A stretch of 64,000 nt of DNA from CAYOWK01 sp964407665 (GCA_964407665.1 CAYOWK010000004.1:62001-126000), one strand, 5' to 3'; numbered from the stretch's first letter, positions 1 to 9,602 are shown. Numbers and translations: made by a program. The notes: generated by a model from the sequence alone, not told the origin.

Positions 1-2924
1 GGGTCGATGAGAGCTATGTCGCCCAGGGCAAGGGTGATCCCTACGCGGTCTCTGTTGGCGGCAGCGGCGGGGCCAGCGGCGCTGGCGGGACGGTCTCCCT
101 GTCCGGCGACGTGACGCTGTCCACGACCGGTCAGCAGGCCTATGGCGTCCTCGCCCAGTCGATCGGCGGCGGCGGCGGCGACGTACACAGCAGCGGATCT
201 GTGGATACCACGGGCCGATACTCGCTCAACATCGGCGGAAACGGCTCCGGCGGCGGCAATGGCGGTGCAGTGACCGTCAGCGGCGGCGGCGCCATCGCCA
301 CGAGCGGCGCGCTGGCTCACGGTATTGTCGCCCAGTCAGTCGGCGGCGGCGGCGGTACGGCTGCGAACAGCACTGGCGACAGCGTCACGGCCCCCGCCAG
401 CGGCAAGCTGGGCGCCACCATCACAATCGGCGGCTACAACAACAGCGGCGGCGAGGGCGGTCTCGTTACGGTGCGCCGAAGCGGCCAGATCGAGACGCAG
501 GGCGCACACGCCGTTGGCCTACTCGCACAGTCGATCGGCGGCGGAGGCGGGGTTGGAAGCCTTGGGGCGCAGATGCTTGGCGACCCGCGTGCCGGGAACA
601 CGGCGAACCTCTTCCTGGGCGCGTATGGGCGAGGCAGCGGCGGCAAGGTCGACATTTCCGACGCGGCGGCGGACGGCGTCGCGCAACGGCTGAACATCCT
701 CACGCACGGCGCTGGCGCCCATGCGCTGTTTGCCCAGTCTGTGGGGTCAGGCGGCGGCCTGTTCCTGTCCAGCGATTCCAACGCCATCAATGTGACGGTT
801 GCGGAGAACGGCGCGCTCGGCAAGAACGACAAGGCAATCTACGGCGCTGGCGGCGACGTGCGCGTGTCGTCCAGAGGCGAGCTCAAGACCACGGGCGATT
901 TCGCGACCGGTATCTTCGCGATGTCTGCCAGCGGCGGAGCCGCTGTCGTCCAGACCGATACGGGACCAGTCATCCATGTCCGCGCGGATTCCCTGCAAGG
1001 CATGGGCGGATCCGTCACGATTGCGCAGTCCGGTAGTGTACGCACGGCGGGAACCGGTGGGCACGGCGTTCTCGCCTACGCCCAGAACGGCGGCGCCGGC
1101 GTCAACGTCTCGATCGACGGCCTGATCGAGACGCAAGGCGCAGGCGCCAATGGCGTGACGACCACCAATGCGGTCGTCGGGCAGTTGCAGGCGTTCCAGC
1201 GAACTCCCCTGGTGCTGGCGGCGCAACTCGGTGCGATAGCGGGTATCCCTGCGCCCGTCACAACCCGGATCACCGTCGGGAGACAGGGGATGGTCAGCGT
1301 AGGTGCTGCCAACGCGACTGCGATCTCGGTGGCCGACGCATGGCTCAGTACGCAGATCGATATCGGCGGCCAGGTGGCGAACCGCGCCGCCGCGAGCGAT
1401 GACATGGCCGTCGCCATCAACTCGACCAACAATGCGATCGGCGGTGCGGTCAACATCCTCGCAGGCGGTTCGGTCCTGGGGCGCCTGACCGGCTCCAACT
1501 ACAAGCTGAACCTGTCGGGAAGCCTGACGGGCAGCGTTGCCGGCGCGAGCGACTACGTCATCCGCCAGGGCGGGGTGCATACCCTCGTGGTTGATCCGGT
1601 AGGCGGGTTCGTGAACTCGATCCGCTCCAACATCCTCACATCCGATGGCGAGATCCGTCTCCGCCTGGCCAGCTTCGCCGACGTCCACAATCCGCAGGTT
1701 CTTGTGCACGCCGCGAGAGGGCTCGGCGATTTCGGCGTTGCAGATATCTCGAGTCCGCTGGCGGTGAACTTCGGGCTGGTGAAGACCGAGCCTGGCACGA
1801 TCATGCTGACCAGCGCGAAGGTGAACTTCGCTGGGGTCAACATGGACTCCAACTCCGAAGCGATTGCTGCATCGGCCGACGCCGTGGTGGCCCAGCTGGT
1901 CGCCGCCGGCGACCGCGGGGCGCCGGTCGACTTGCAGGTGAGGGATCACCTGCTCGCCGCCGCCAACTCGTGGACAGTCGGAGATCTCCAGACAGCGCTC
2001 GGCGTGTTCGACCACAGCAACGACACCAACGCTCTGGTCGATCATACGGGCGCTGTATCGGCGGCGACGGCGGCCGCGCACAGCTGCGGTTCGGCGGAAG
2101 GAGATAACGCATCCATCCAGGAAGCCGAATGCACGTGGGCGCGTGTCGCGACACGGTCGGTGGACTATGAAGAACCGGGTGCAGAGACGCACATGGACAG
2201 CCTGTCGTTCGGCCGGCAGGTCGCGCTTGACGACGTCTGGCGGGCCGGTCTTGCGTTCGCCTACGCGCAGGACAAGTCTGAGACTGCGGCCTCGCGGGGC
2301 GAGGGTGAAAGCTATCATGCCACGGCCGTTGCAAAGCGGGTGAAGGGCGGGTGGCTGTCGTCGGCGGCGCTCACGGCGAGCTATCGCGAGGGCGATTATG
2401 CGCGAGAGATCGACCATGCCGGCGTACGCGAAATCGCGAAGTCCAGCCAGAAACTGTTCTCCGCAGCGTCCCGGTTCAAGCTGGCGCGTGCGTTCGACGT
2501 GGGCGTGCTGGACATCCGGCCCGGGATAGCCGTCGATGCGGTCTGGCTGCACAATTTCGGCTATGACGAAACGGGAAGCGGGCTCGCGTCGGCGCGTGTG
2601 AAGGCGAACAGCCAGATGCTCTACAATGTCAGGCCATCGGTGCGCCTCGGGACGGACCTGCAGCTCGCTGGCGGCCTCACCTTGCGGCCCTATGTACAGG
2701 CGGGTCTCGACTGGGCGGTCAACGACGCCGTGACGGAGGTGATGATCGGATCGCTTGCCTCAGCCGAGCTAAGCGACAACCGCAGTGGCGTCATCCCGGA
2801 GTTCAGCGCCGGCCTGAGCCTGCTCAGGTCCGACCGGTTCGAGGCAAAGCTGGAGTACGAAGGGTCGTATGCCGACACCTACACGGCGGAGATGGCCAGC
2901 CTGAAGGTCGCAGCGAAATTCTAG
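1..2924 (+). CDS. Autotransporter, 5'-truncated (passenger repeats plus C-terminal beta-barrel)
   Basis: The reading frame is open from base 3 to the stop, so the start lies left of the window and about 973 residues are visible. The passenger is Gly/Ala-rich and repeats a motif of the form AxGxxAQSxGGGGG at least three times (AYGVLAQSIGGGGG, AHGIVAQSVGGGGG, AVGLLAQSIGGGGG), as in large beta-helical type Va autotransporters. The last 250 or so residues (from about base 2190) alternate amphipathic strands and end in Phe (LKVAAKF), the usual outer-membrane barrel C-terminus. The expected role is secretion of the passenger across the outer membrane through the barrel, giving a surface or adhesin-like protein. 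The ligand cannot be told. An internal GTG at 111 is not a credible start because the repeats already run upstream of it. Confidence 0.88.
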   Translation, partial: VDESYVAQGKGDPYAVSVGGSGGASGAGGTVSLSGDVTLSTTGQQAYGVLAQSIGGGGGDVHSSGSVDTTGRYSLNIGGNGSGGGNGGAVTVSGGGAIATSGALAHGIVAQSVGGGGGTAANSTGDSVTAPASGKLGATITIGGYNNSGGEGGLVTVRRSGQIETQGAHAVGLLAQSIGGGGGVGSLGAQMLGDPRAGNTANLFLGAYGRGSGGKVDISDAAADGVAQRLNILTHGAGAHALFAQSVGSGGGLFLSSDSNAINVTVAENGALGKNDKAIYGAGGDVRVSSRGELKTTGDFATGIFAMSASGGAAVVQTDTGPVIHVRADSLQGMGGSVTIAQSGSVRTAGTGGHGVLAYAQNGGAGVNVSIDGLIETQGAGANGVTTTNAVVGQLQAFQRTPLVLAAQLGAIAGIPAPVTTRITVGRQGMVSVGAANATAISVADAWLSTQIDIGGQVANRAAASDDMAVAINSTNNAIGGAVNILAGGSVLGRLTGSNYKLNLSGSLTGSVAGASDYVIRQGGVHTLVVDPVGGFVNSIRSNILTSDGEIRLRLASFADVHNPQVLVHAARGLGDFGVADISSPLAVNFGLVKTEPGTIMLTSAKVNFAGVNMDSNSEAIAASADAVVAQLVAAGDRGAPVDLQVRDHLLAAANSWTVGDLQTALGVFDHSNDTNALVDHTGAVSAATAAAHSCGSAEGDNASIQEAECTWARVATRSVDYEEPGAETHMDSLSFGRQVALDDVWRAGLAFAYAQDKSETAASRGEGESYHATAVAKRVKGGWLSSAALTASYREGDYAREIDHAGVREIAKSSQKLFSAASRFKLARAFDVGVLDIRPGIAVDAVWLHNFGYDETGSGLASARVKANSQMLYNVRPSVRLGTDLQLAGGLTLRPYVQAGLDWAVNDAVTEVMIGSLASAELSDNRSGVIPEFSAGLSLLRSDRFEAKLEYEGSYADTYTAEMASLKVAAKF

Positions 2925-3082
2925 CGTCCGGCCGGTGTCGTCAGACAAACGCTACCCCCCCTCGTGCTGCAATCGAATTGGGGCGACTTTGACTCAACTT
3001 GTCAGCACCCGCTGGAGACACGCCCTCTAACGTGCATTCACGTTCAACCGGACAGCACCCGAGCGGAGTGTCGGCTTCCCGG

Positions 3083-4180
3083 TCAGTCTTCTTCTTCAGG
3101 CGATCGCGACAGCCGGCCGGGCCGGGGCGGGGCGCCAGACCTGGCTTTGCGGCTACGCGCCGCGAAAGCGACAGCCCGGTCACCTCTTTGTTCAGCGACA
3201 GCCAGCTCGCGCAGCAACTTCAGGTAGGACGCCCAACGCGCCGCACTGATGCCGCCATCGGCAAGAGCGGCGCGGATGGCGCAACCGGGCTCTGTCTCGT
3301 GCGCACAGTTGGTGAACCGGCAGGTCTGGATCAGCTCCACGACGTCATTGAAGCTGAGGCCGAGCGACTCTTCTGTGCTGGCGACGCCGAACTCGCGCAT
3401 GCCCGGCGTATCCAGAAGCAGAGCCCCGTTTTCGAGCCGAAAAAGTTCGCGATGCGTTGTTGTGTGGCGGCCCCGGTCGTCGCTTTGGCGCGTCGAGCCC
3501 GTCGCCATCGCGTCTTGGCCAAGCAGGGCGTTCAGCAGAGTCGATTTGCCCGCGCCCGAGCTGCCGAGCAATGCCGCTGTCACGCCAGGCTGCAGCCAAC
3601 GCTCAAGGCCATCGAGGCCATCGGCGGTCTGCGCAGAGAGGACGACTATCGGCGCTCCGGACGCTATCTCCTCGATGCGGCCACGCTGATTTTCCAGATC
3701 CGAACTCAGGTCAGCTTTTGTAAGCACTATGACCGGCGCTGCTCCGCTGTCGCGCGCCGCCACGAGGTATCGTTCAACGCGTCGCGGATTGAGGTCGTCG
3801 GTCAGAGCCGCAACCAGAAGAGCGATATCGATGTTTGCAGCGATGACCTGAACGCCGTCTCCGCCTGCGGCGCGCCGGACAAATTTGGACTTGCGCGGCA
3901 TCAGGGCGTGAACAACCGTATCGCCGTCGCCGCCAGGCAGGTCGACCGCGAGCCAGTCACCAACGGCGGGATAGTCGCCGGGCTCTGCCTCCGATGCAAA
4001 CCGGCCACTGAGCCGCCCCGACGACTCACCTTGCTCCGTAACCAGCTGCCAGAGGTTGCGGTGCTGCGCTGTCACGCGGGCGGGGATAAGGTTCTCGGCC
4101 GCAAACGGCGCGAAATCACGCTGGAGACGTTCGTTCCAGCCGAACTGGTTGATCATGTGTGCGCCATGGGGTGTCAGCAT
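3083..4180 (-). CDS. rsgA: Ribosome small subunit-dependent GTPase RsgA
   Basis: The 365-residue product is a circularly permuted GTPase that acts in late maturation of the 30S subunit. Motifs appear in the permuted order typical of RsgA/YjeQ: G4 TKAD, then the P-loop GSSGAGKST, then G3 DTPG. A C-terminal zinc knuckle follows (Cys-x5-Cys-x-His-x5-Cys in CRFTNCAHETEPGC). An N-terminal OB-fold region precedes the G domain. The frame is open further upstream, but that stretch runs through a tRNA gene, so the ATG at 4180, just after the tRNA and with a nearby AAGG, was chosen. A second ATG at 4156 is possible. The Arg/Pro-rich tail after the zinc knuckle is unremarkable. Confidence 0.93.
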   Translation of the reverse strand: MLTPHGAHMINQFGWNERLQRDFAPFAAENLIPARVTAQHRNLWQLVTEQGESSGRLSGRFASEAEPGDYPAVGDWLAVDLPGGDGDTVVHALMPRKSKFVRRAAGGDGVQVIAANIDIALLVAALTDDLNPRRVERYLVAARDSGAAPVIVLTKADLSSDLENQRGRIEEIASGAPIVVLSAQTADGLDGLERWLQPGVTAALLGSSGAGKSTLLNALLGQDAMATGSTRQSDDRGRHTTTHRELFRLENGALLLDTPGMREFGVASTEESLGLSFNDVVELIQTCRFTNCAHETEPGCAIRAALADGGISAARWASYLKLLRELAVAEQRGDRAVAFAARSRKARSGAPPRPGRLSRSPEEED

Positions 4181-4210
4181 ACACCTTGGAGAAGGCGCTG
4201 GCGACCTGTC

Positions 4211-4300
4211 TGGCGGTGAGGGTGGGATTCGAACCCACGATAGACTTTCGCCTATACACGCTTTCCAGGCGTGCGCCATCGACCACTCGGCCACCTCACC
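4211..4300 (-). tRNA. tRNA-Ser (anticodon GGA)
   Basis: Read on the minus strand, the gene folds into a class II tRNA. The acceptor stem is GGTGAGG/CCTCACC with G discriminator and an encoded CCA. The anticodon loop CTGGAAA gives anticodon GGA between CACGC and GCGTG stems. A long variable arm (TATAGGCGAAAGTCTA) is present, and the T arm carries GGTTCGAATCC. The 90-nt length fits serine tRNA. It lies 30 bp upstream of rsgA on the same strand, so they may be cotranscribed. Confidence 0.97.
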
Positions 4301-4474
4301 AGAGGTCCCGTCCCGGCAGGGAGGGGCCCAGAAGGAGGGCCTCATTGCACACGGGCGGAATTCGCGCAAGGTGGCTGCCGGACAGCCCCCGCGCCCGGCT
4401 TGGCTGGCGGCGTTCGACACCCCACATGCCCTCTCCGGACGGGTATCAGAGATGGGTATCAAAGGAGACACGAC

Positions 4475-5122
4475 ATGTTCGCAAGGCAACCCGTTATGCC
4501 CGCCCCCGGCGAGGCTCTGCCGGGGCGCGCATCGCCCCTGCCCACCGCCGAAACCCACGACATCAGCGGCCGGCCCCTCAAGGGGCCCTGGCCGGAGGGC
4601 ATGGAGAGCGCGATCGTCGGCCTCGGCTGTTTCTGGGGCGCGGAACGCAAGTTCTGGCAGATGGACGGCGTCTGGGTCACGGCGGTCGGCTATGCTGGCG
4701 GCTTTACTCCCAACCCCACCTACAAGGAGGTCTGCTCCGGCGGCACCGGCCACACCGAGGTCGTGCTGGTGGTCTTCGACCCCGCAAAGACCAGCTACGG
4801 CGCCATCCTGAAGGCGTTCTGGGAGAACCATGACCCCACCCAGGGCATGCGCCAGGGCGGCGATATCGGGACCCAGTACCGGTCTGCAATCTACACCACC
4901 AGCCCGGAACAGGCGGCCGAGGCCGAAGCCTCGAAGGAGGTCTATCAGGCCGCCCTGCGTGCGGCGGGCAAGGGCTGGATCACCACGGAAATCCGTCCCG
5001 CGCCGGAGTTCTTCTATGCCGAGGACTACCACCAGCAGTACCTCAACAAGAACCCGGGCGGCTATTGCGGACTGGGCGGCACCGGCGTCGCCTGCCAGAT
5101 CGGCACCGGCGTCAACGCCTGA
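4475..5122 (+). CDS. msrA: Peptide-methionine (S)-S-oxide reductase MsrA
   Basis: The 215-residue protein reduces methionine-S-sulfoxide in oxidised proteins using thioredoxin. The catalytic GCFWG motif is present with Cys at residue 52. Other family motifs include [23 protein letters not shown] and the C-terminal [10 protein letters not shown], which carries a possible resolving Cys. The ATG at 4475 is preceded by AAAGGAGA at a good distance. The frame stays open far upstream, but that part is antisense to the tRNA-Ser gene and has no family match. The 3' end overlaps the convergent acetyltransferase gene by 11 bp. Confidence 0.95.
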   Translation: MFARQPVMPAPGEALPGRASPLPTAETHDISGRPLKGPWPEGMESAIVGLGCFWGAERKFWQMDGVWVTAVGYAGGFTPNPTYKEVCSGGTGHTEVVLVVFDPAKTSYGAILKAFWENHDPTQGMRQGGDIGTQYRSAIYTTSPEQAAEAEASKEVYQAALRAAGKGWITTEIRPAPEFFYAEDYHQQYLNKNPGGYCGLGGTGVACQIGTGVNA

Positions 5123-5699
5123 CGGTGATCCGGTCCCGGATTGCGGCGAACGACTCGCGGCGGGCTGTCCAGTCCGCCGCGGTCTGCCCCCAGATCTCGA
5201 TGGGCAGGTGATCGAAGGGCGGCGGCATCTTGCCCGGCCCGCGATTGACTGACCCCAGCCGCATGGCCAGCGCCTGGGAATTCACGTTCGCCGGGTCGAT
5301 GCAGTGGATGATGTCGGTCCAGCCCAGTACGTCCACCGCGAAATCCATCGACGCGACCGCGCATTCCAGCGCCAGCCCCTGTCCCCAGCGCGAGCGGACG
5401 ATCCCCCAGCCAACCTCCGTGCCCGGCCAGCCATGCGGCGACCACGGCCCGGCCCGGCCGACCCATTCGCCGGTGGCCTTCTCGACCATCGAGAACATCC
5501 CATGCCCCTGCAGGGCCCATGATCCGGCCATGGTGGCGAAGCCGCGCCAGGCGGTGGCCGCCGGCATCTGGCCGCCGATGAAGCGCGCAGCCTCCTCGTC
5601 CGCCATGAAGGCGGCCCAGCCCGGAAAATCCTCCGGCTCGGGCGCGCGCAGGATTAGCCGTTCGGTCTCGATGCGCACCGACTGGTTTGGATGGGCCAT
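5112..5699 (-). CDS. GNAT family N-acetyltransferase (RimJ/RimL-like)
   Basis: The 195-residue protein begins with [16 protein letters not shown], the strand-helix opening of RimJ/RimL-type GNAT enzymes. It continues with [21 protein letters not shown] and a degenerate acetyl-CoA loop ([11 protein letters not shown], the usual R/QxxGxG/A site). A later segment, [12 protein letters not shown], matches the typical N-x-x-S-x-x-x-x-x-x-x-G helix. The acceptor substrate cannot be deduced; it could be a protein N-terminus or a small molecule. It is convergent with msrA and overlaps it slightly. Confidence 0.88.
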   Translation of the reverse strand: MAHPNQSVRIETERLILRAPEPEDFPGWAAFMADEEAARFIGGQMPAATAWRGFATMAGSWALQGHGMFSMVEKATGEWVGRAGPWSPHGWPGTEVGWGIVRSRWGQGLALECAVASMDFAVDVLGWTDIIHCIDPANVNSQALAMRLGSVNRGPGKMPPPFDHLPIEIWGQTAADWTARRESFAAIRDRITVRR

Positions 5700-6056
5700 G
5701 GCGTCTGTTTCCCCCTGAAAACTGTCACTGCCGGTCTGCGCCGGGTTCCCGGGGGCACTGAAACCTGAATCGGGGCCGGACGGAATGCCCGCAGTTGGCT
5801 GCCATGATCTCTGGGGTTGTCCGCTCGTGCTCCGCCTCCAAGTCTGCGTGGCGGGGGCGTCGGCGTCCTCACGCTCGTCGCCGTGAGGCTGATTTGCGTC
5901 GGGTGCGTGCGCGCCCGTGCCGGCGCCGGGGGCGCTCTTCGAGTCAAAATGGCTACGACATGGGGGGCGGGAGGGTGCGCATCAGAGGCCCATTCTAGGT
6001 GCTGATGGTACAACGCTTTGTGCTATAGAGTCAGGAGACATAGACAGGAGGAACGG
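5700..6056. other. Divergent intergenic region, no gene recognised
   Basis: This 357-bp stretch separates the minus-strand acetyltransferase from the plus-strand DUF1796-type gene and should hold both promoters. The only structure seen is a 7-bp hairpin, CCTCACG (5867-5873) with CGTGAGG (5882-5888). No convincing small ORF with a ribosome-binding site was found. Confidence 0.5.
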
Positions 6057-6656
6057 GTGGGCGTTTATGCCGAGTACATCGGCCTCGGGTACAATTGCGA
6101 GGTCGCCTACGAGATCAGGCGCGCGGGTCAGACCCGCGCCCAATTCTTCGACTGGGCCAGCACGCCGGTCGATACGATCTCCCAGATCATCGAGGCCCGG
6201 TTTGAAGGCGCTCGCGAGGATATCGAAGACGACACTGACGGCATGGTCCGGGACAAGCGGTTCTTCCACCGCTTCCACGGCCCACACAGCGCCGAGAAGG
6301 TTGATCATCTCAGTCGACGGTTTCTCACCCCGATTGGCCGGCGCTGCTACATTCTCAAGGCCGACTATGTGAGCCCCGGCCAGATCGTCCGGCTAATGGA
6401 CGCCATTGATGATATCAACCGGGACTATGCCTTGGTCGTGGTTCGAACCGAGATCGCTCAAAACCTGACCTGCATAGAGACCGGAGACGTCCGCCTCCAG
6501 ACCAGGACCCTTCGCCGCTTCGCGCCCCTGGACGACGCCAGCGACAGCCACCGCGTGTCTTGGGAGGCCATCTGGTCCGAGTTTCAGCTCGCTGCGTCGG
6601 ATATTGGGGCGAGCATGCATCTTGTCGATCCCATGTCGGTCGACCTGGCCGCATAG
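6057..6656 (+). CDS. DUF1796-type putative papain-like cysteine peptidase
   Basis: The 199-residue product opens with YIGLGYNCEVAYEIRR followed by QFFDWASTP. This resembles the SLGxNC...FDW opening of DUF1796 (putative papain-like cysteine peptidase) proteins. Conserved-looking features are the Cys in GYNCE, the HRFHG segment and the strand ALVVVRTE. The GTG at 6057 was chosen because AGGAGGA lies 5 bp upstream; a TTG 39 bp earlier has no such site. No signal peptide or membrane segment is seen. The family assignment rests on motif memory and the peptidase activity itself is only a family-level prediction. Confidence 0.7.
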   Translation: MGVYAEYIGLGYNCEVAYEIRRAGQTRAQFFDWASTPVDTISQIIEARFEGAREDIEDDTDGMVRDKRFFHRFHGPHSAEKVDHLSRRFLTPIGRRCYILKADYVSPGQIVRLMDAIDDINRDYALVVVRTEIAQNLTCIETGDVRLQTRTLRRFAPLDDASDSHRVSWEAIWSEFQLAASDIGASMHLVDPMSVDLAA

Positions 6657-7039
6657 TCGATTTCGCATGCAGAATGGATTGAGAGCCCGTCGCCGTCACC
6701 GCACAGCGCACCGCCGCCATTCGCGCGCATGCAGGGTCGAGCTTGACAGCCCACGGCCTGCAAACATCGCATCCGTCTCGTCCCGTGCGAGCAGGAACCG
6801 GCGCCCCAACTTGGCGGAGCGACCTGCAAAGGCTGCCCCACGTAAAGTGTGGGATAAACGGCCCTTGTCCCCACCACCTTTGCCCCCTCCGTCGCGCAGG
6901 CTCCGCTTGCGATCCACCTCCCCCAGTCTGCGACTGGGGAGGCAAATCCCCCGCAACAACAGACGCCTATCCTCCCCGAGCTTGCTCGGGGAGGGGGACC
7001 GTCCGGCAAAGCCGGATGGTGGAGGGGGATCTTTTTGGT
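6657..7039. repeat. Gene-free region with palindromic repeat cluster
   Basis: No gene is recognised here. From 6917 the DNA holds three consecutive hairpins. The first is CCTCCCCCAGTC/GACTGGGGAGG (6917-6942, loop TGC). The second is CCTCCCCGAGC/GCTCGGGGAGG (6971-6994, loop TT). The third is CCGTCCGGC/GCCGGATGG (6999-7019, loop AAA, one wobble). A G-rich run and a T-rich stretch follow. This type of clustered palindrome (REP/BIME-like) is common between alphaproteobacterial genes. It borders composite repeat copy A. Confidence 0.75.
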
Positions 7040-7560
7040 CTTTTTCATCCTACAGCACGCGGACGCCCCTAAACTCCTCCTCGCGCCTGTCACGGGAGGG
7101 TTCGGGGGCCACCGAACCGCGAACGACAGGCGCCGGTCGGCGTGGGGCCGGCCTTGTATCCATCCGGTTGCCCGTCACGGGGGCCGGACAGGCGCAAGGC
7201 AGGCCCATCGGGACCCCGGGGAACTGAAACCGGGGAAGCCTCGGGGATGGCGGCATCCCCTGCACGCGCGGCTCGGCGATAGGGCCTGGACCAACGTCCG
7301 GTCTGATCGGGCTTCCAGGCTGCGCCTCTTCAGGGCGGCCCGGGAGTTCCGGACCGGAACGGAAATCCTCGATGTACCCTTGCCGGGACGACAAACGATC
7401 GCGGGGCGCGTGGGGACACGCATCCGGCCAGTGGCGACACTGGCATTGTACTAAACAAGGCGTGCGCCCGCGCGCCCCGGCCTCCCTTTGCTCGGACCGG
7501 GCAGACAGGAGGCGAACGACAGCATCACGGACGGCATTCGCGCCGGTCCGGACGGGAGCA
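7040..7560 (+). repeat. Composite structured repeat, copy A
   Basis: This is the most divergent of three related elements in the window (B at 17731-18262, C inverted at 27955-28510). Shared landmarks, in order, are as follows: a CCTCCTCGCG block; the near-palindrome TTCGGGGGCCACCGAA (7101-7116); a CCCCGG/CCGGGG stem (7214-7219 with 7230-7235); a GGGGATG/CATCCCC hairpin (7243-7260); the GNRA-hairpin core (7403-7478); and a right end with GCCGGTCC. Boundaries are approximate. It sits about 100 bp upstream of lpxC and contains no recognisable protein gene. Frames through the conserved core are open in several phases in all copies, which argues for conservation at nucleic-acid level. Confidence 0.75.
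7403..7478 (+). ncRNA. Putative structured RNA core of repeat A
   Basis: Closing stem GGGGCGCG (7403-7410) pairs with CGCGCCCC (7471-7478). Inside lie hairpin GCGTG-GGGA-CACGC (7408-7421, sharing bases with the clamp) and hairpin GCCAGTG-GCGA-CACTGGC (7427-7444). Both loops fit GNRA. The single-stranded TGTACTAAACAAGG is identical in all three copies. Relative to copies B and C, the loop-closing pair of the second hairpin is G-C instead of C-G, a compensatory change. Transcription is not shown by sequence, so RNA status is inference. Confidence 0.45.
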
Positions 7561-7663
7561 CGCGCCCGCCGCAACAACTGGCAACGACACTTGAGTTGCG
7601 GCCCGGCGCACACCACCCTAACGCATAGCGCCCCGAAGCGGGCTTCAAGCATCAGGCGCGGGC

Positions 7664-8548
7664 ATGGACCGGCAAACCACAGTCTCCCGACCAGCGTCCT
7701 GCAGCGGCGTCGGCCTGCACTCCGGCGAGGTCGCAACGCTGACGCTCCGTCCGGCCGCCGCCGGTTCGGGCGTGCGCTTCATCCGCAAGGATATCTCCGG
7801 CCGGGACAACACCATCCGGGCACTCGCGCTCAACGTCTCCACCACCCAGCTGGGCACCAACATCACCAACGCCGACGGCGTGAGCGTCGCCACCGTCGAG
7901 CATTTCCTTGCCGCCTGCGCCGGGCTGGGCCTCGACAACGCAATCGCCGAACTGGACGGTCCCGAACTGCCCATCCTCGACGGCTCCTCCGCGCCCTTCA
8001 TGGACCTCATCCAGGACGCCGGGGTCGAACAGCTGGCCGAGCCGCGTTTCCGGCTGCGGGTCCTCAAGCCTGTCGAGATCCGTGACGGCGTGAAGTTCGC
8101 CCGGCTGTCCCCCGGCGACGGCTTCACGATCACCGCCGCCATCGACTTTCCCTCCCGCGCCATCGGGCGGCAGACCCTGACGCTGGCCATGAAGCCAGGC
8201 GAATTCGGCCGCGAGATCGCCTGGGCGCGCACATTCGGCTTTGCCCACGAGATCGAGAAGCTCCGATCCATGGGGCTGGCGCGCGGCGGCTCGCTCCAGA
8301 ACGCCATCGTGGTCGACGGCGACACCGTGCTCAATTCCGACGGTCCGGTCACGCCCGACGAGTTCGTCCGTCACAAGGTGCTCGATATTGTCGGCGACCT
8401 GTTCCTGGCGGGCGCGCCCATCGAGGGGGCCTATGAAGGCGAGCAGCCCGGTCACGCTCTCAACAATCGCCTGCTGCGCGCATTGTTCGCCGACCCGGAC
8501 GCGTTCCGGCTGGAAGCTGTTGGCGGCGATCCAGTTGGCGCTGCGTAA
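7664..8548 (+). CDS. lpxC: UDP-3-O-acyl-N-acetylglucosamine deacetylase LpxC
   Basis: The 294-residue enzyme catalyses the committed, zinc-dependent deacetylation step of lipid A synthesis in the cytoplasm. The opening RQTTVSRPASCSGVGLHSG is typical. Zinc ligands are visible as His80 in TVEHFLAA and His237/Asp241 in RHKVLDIVGD, at the spacing known from E. coli LpxC. A catalytic-site Glu precedes His80. The ATG at 7664 has only a weak upstream purine run but fits the family start. It begins the lpxC / bamD / recN / ligA block. The upstream 100 bp separates it from repeat A. Confidence 0.97.
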   Translation: MDRQTTVSRPASCSGVGLHSGEVATLTLRPAAAGSGVRFIRKDISGRDNTIRALALNVSTTQLGTNITNADGVSVATVEHFLAACAGLGLDNAIAELDGPELPILDGSSAPFMDLIQDAGVEQLAEPRFRLRVLKPVEIRDGVKFARLSPGDGFTITAAIDFPSRAIGRQTLTLAMKPGEFGREIAWARTFGFAHEIEKLRSMGLARGGSLQNAIVVDGDTVLNSDGPVTPDEFVRHKVLDIVGDLFLAGAPIEGAYEGEQPGHALNNRLLRALFADPDAFRLEAVGGDPVGAA

Positions 8549-8642
8549 GTCGCTGAGTTTGCGCTGAATCCGCAATGATCCCGCCTTGATTCTGTCGCCA
8601 TCGCCGAGCCAATCTGGCGGCGGGCGGATCAGGGTGGACGAC

Positions 8643-9602
8643 ATGAAGCGCTTTATGGCTGGGCTGGTTCTGGCGGCGGGTCTTGCCGCATGCGGGCAGT
8701 CCGAGACGGCTTCGACGCCCGCTGACATGGCGATGGCGCCGCCTGCGCCAATGGCCGCGATGGAGCAGGAATACGCCTCCTCCGATCGCGCGATGATGAA
8801 GGTCGTGCAGGACGAGCCCGGCAGCAACGGAGGCGGCGGTCAGGCGCCCGCGCAGGATCCAGCCGCCGTCCGCCAGATCGCCTACAGTTACTACTACACC
8901 CTGAAGGCCCCGACCGGGTCGATGGAGGCGCTGTTCAACGCCCAGAAGGCGGCCTGCGAAAGCGCCGGCCCGGCGAAGTGCTTCGTGATGTCCTCCTCGC
9001 TCAGCGGCCTCTCCGAGGGCGAGTACGCGCAGGGCCAGCTGCAGGTGAAGGCGTCGGCCGAGTGGATCGAGGCCTTTCGCAGCGGCCTGCCGGAAAGCCT
9101 GAAGGGCTACAACGCCTCGATCGATTCCAACACCTCGACCGCCGAAGACCTCACCACCCAGATCGTCGACACCTCGGCGCGCCTGAACTCCTCGAAGGCC
9201 CTGCGCGACCGGATGCAGAAGCTTCTGGCGGAGCGTCCGGGCAAGCTGGCCGATCTGATCGAGATCGAGCGCGAGCTGGCCCGTGTCCAGTCCGAGATCG
9301 ACTTCACCGAAAGCACGCTGGCCGCCATGCGCCTGCGGGTCGCCATGTCGGACCTCACCCTCACCTATGAGCCGAAGTTCTCGGCGGCGTCGGAATCGAT
9401 CTGGCGGCCGCTGGGCGACGCCTTCTCCGATTTCCTGCCGAACGTGGCCGGATCCCTGGCCGGAATCGTCCGGTTCATCTCCGAAACCCTCCTGTGGATC
9501 GTTTTCCTGGGCTGTCTGGTGACCCTCGTGATCTGGCGCTGGCGGAAACGCGGCGCCAGCCGTCGCGCAGAGGTAGCGCCCGCACCGAGACCTCCGGTCT
9601 GA
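8643..9602 (+). CDS. DUF4349 domain-containing lipoprotein
   Basis: The 319-residue protein starts with a lipoprotein signal peptide; lipobox LAAC gives lipidated Cys17. A low-complexity Ala/Pro/Met stretch follows. Residues about 85-290 form the DUF4349 region with a Leu/Glu-rich helical coil (RDRMQKLL..KLADLIEIERELARVQSEID). A membrane segment near the C-terminus (ISETLLWIVFLGCLVTLVIW) is followed by a basic tail. The ATG at 8643 was preferred over upstream starts because the signal peptide begins there and AGGGTGG lies just before it. The function of the family is unknown. It lies between lpxC and bamD. Confidence 0.85.
   Translation: MKRFMAGLVLAAGLAACGQSETASTPADMAMAPPAPMAAMEQEYASSDRAMMKVVQDEPGSNGGGGQAPAQDPAAVRQIAYSYYYTLKAPTGSMEALFNAQKAACESAGPAKCFVMSSSLSGLSEGEYAQGQLQVKASAEWIEAFRSGLPESLKGYNASIDSNTSTAEDLTTQIVDTSARLNSSKALRDRMQKLLAERPGKLADLIEIERELARVQSEIDFTESTLAAMRLRVAMSDLTLTYEPKFSAASESIWRPLGDAFSDFLPNVAGSLAGIVRFISETLLWIVFLGCLVTLVIWRWRKRGASRRAEVAPAPRPPV

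Noticed and set aside
747..2552. 601-codon frame antisense to the autotransporter
   Set aside because: It is opposite a clear repeat-bearing autotransporter frame and shows only low-complexity Arg/Gly/Asp sequence.
4181..5032. N-terminal extension of rsgA through the tRNA gene
   Set aside because: The open frame crosses tRNA-Ser and antisense msrA. RsgA homology begins after 4180.
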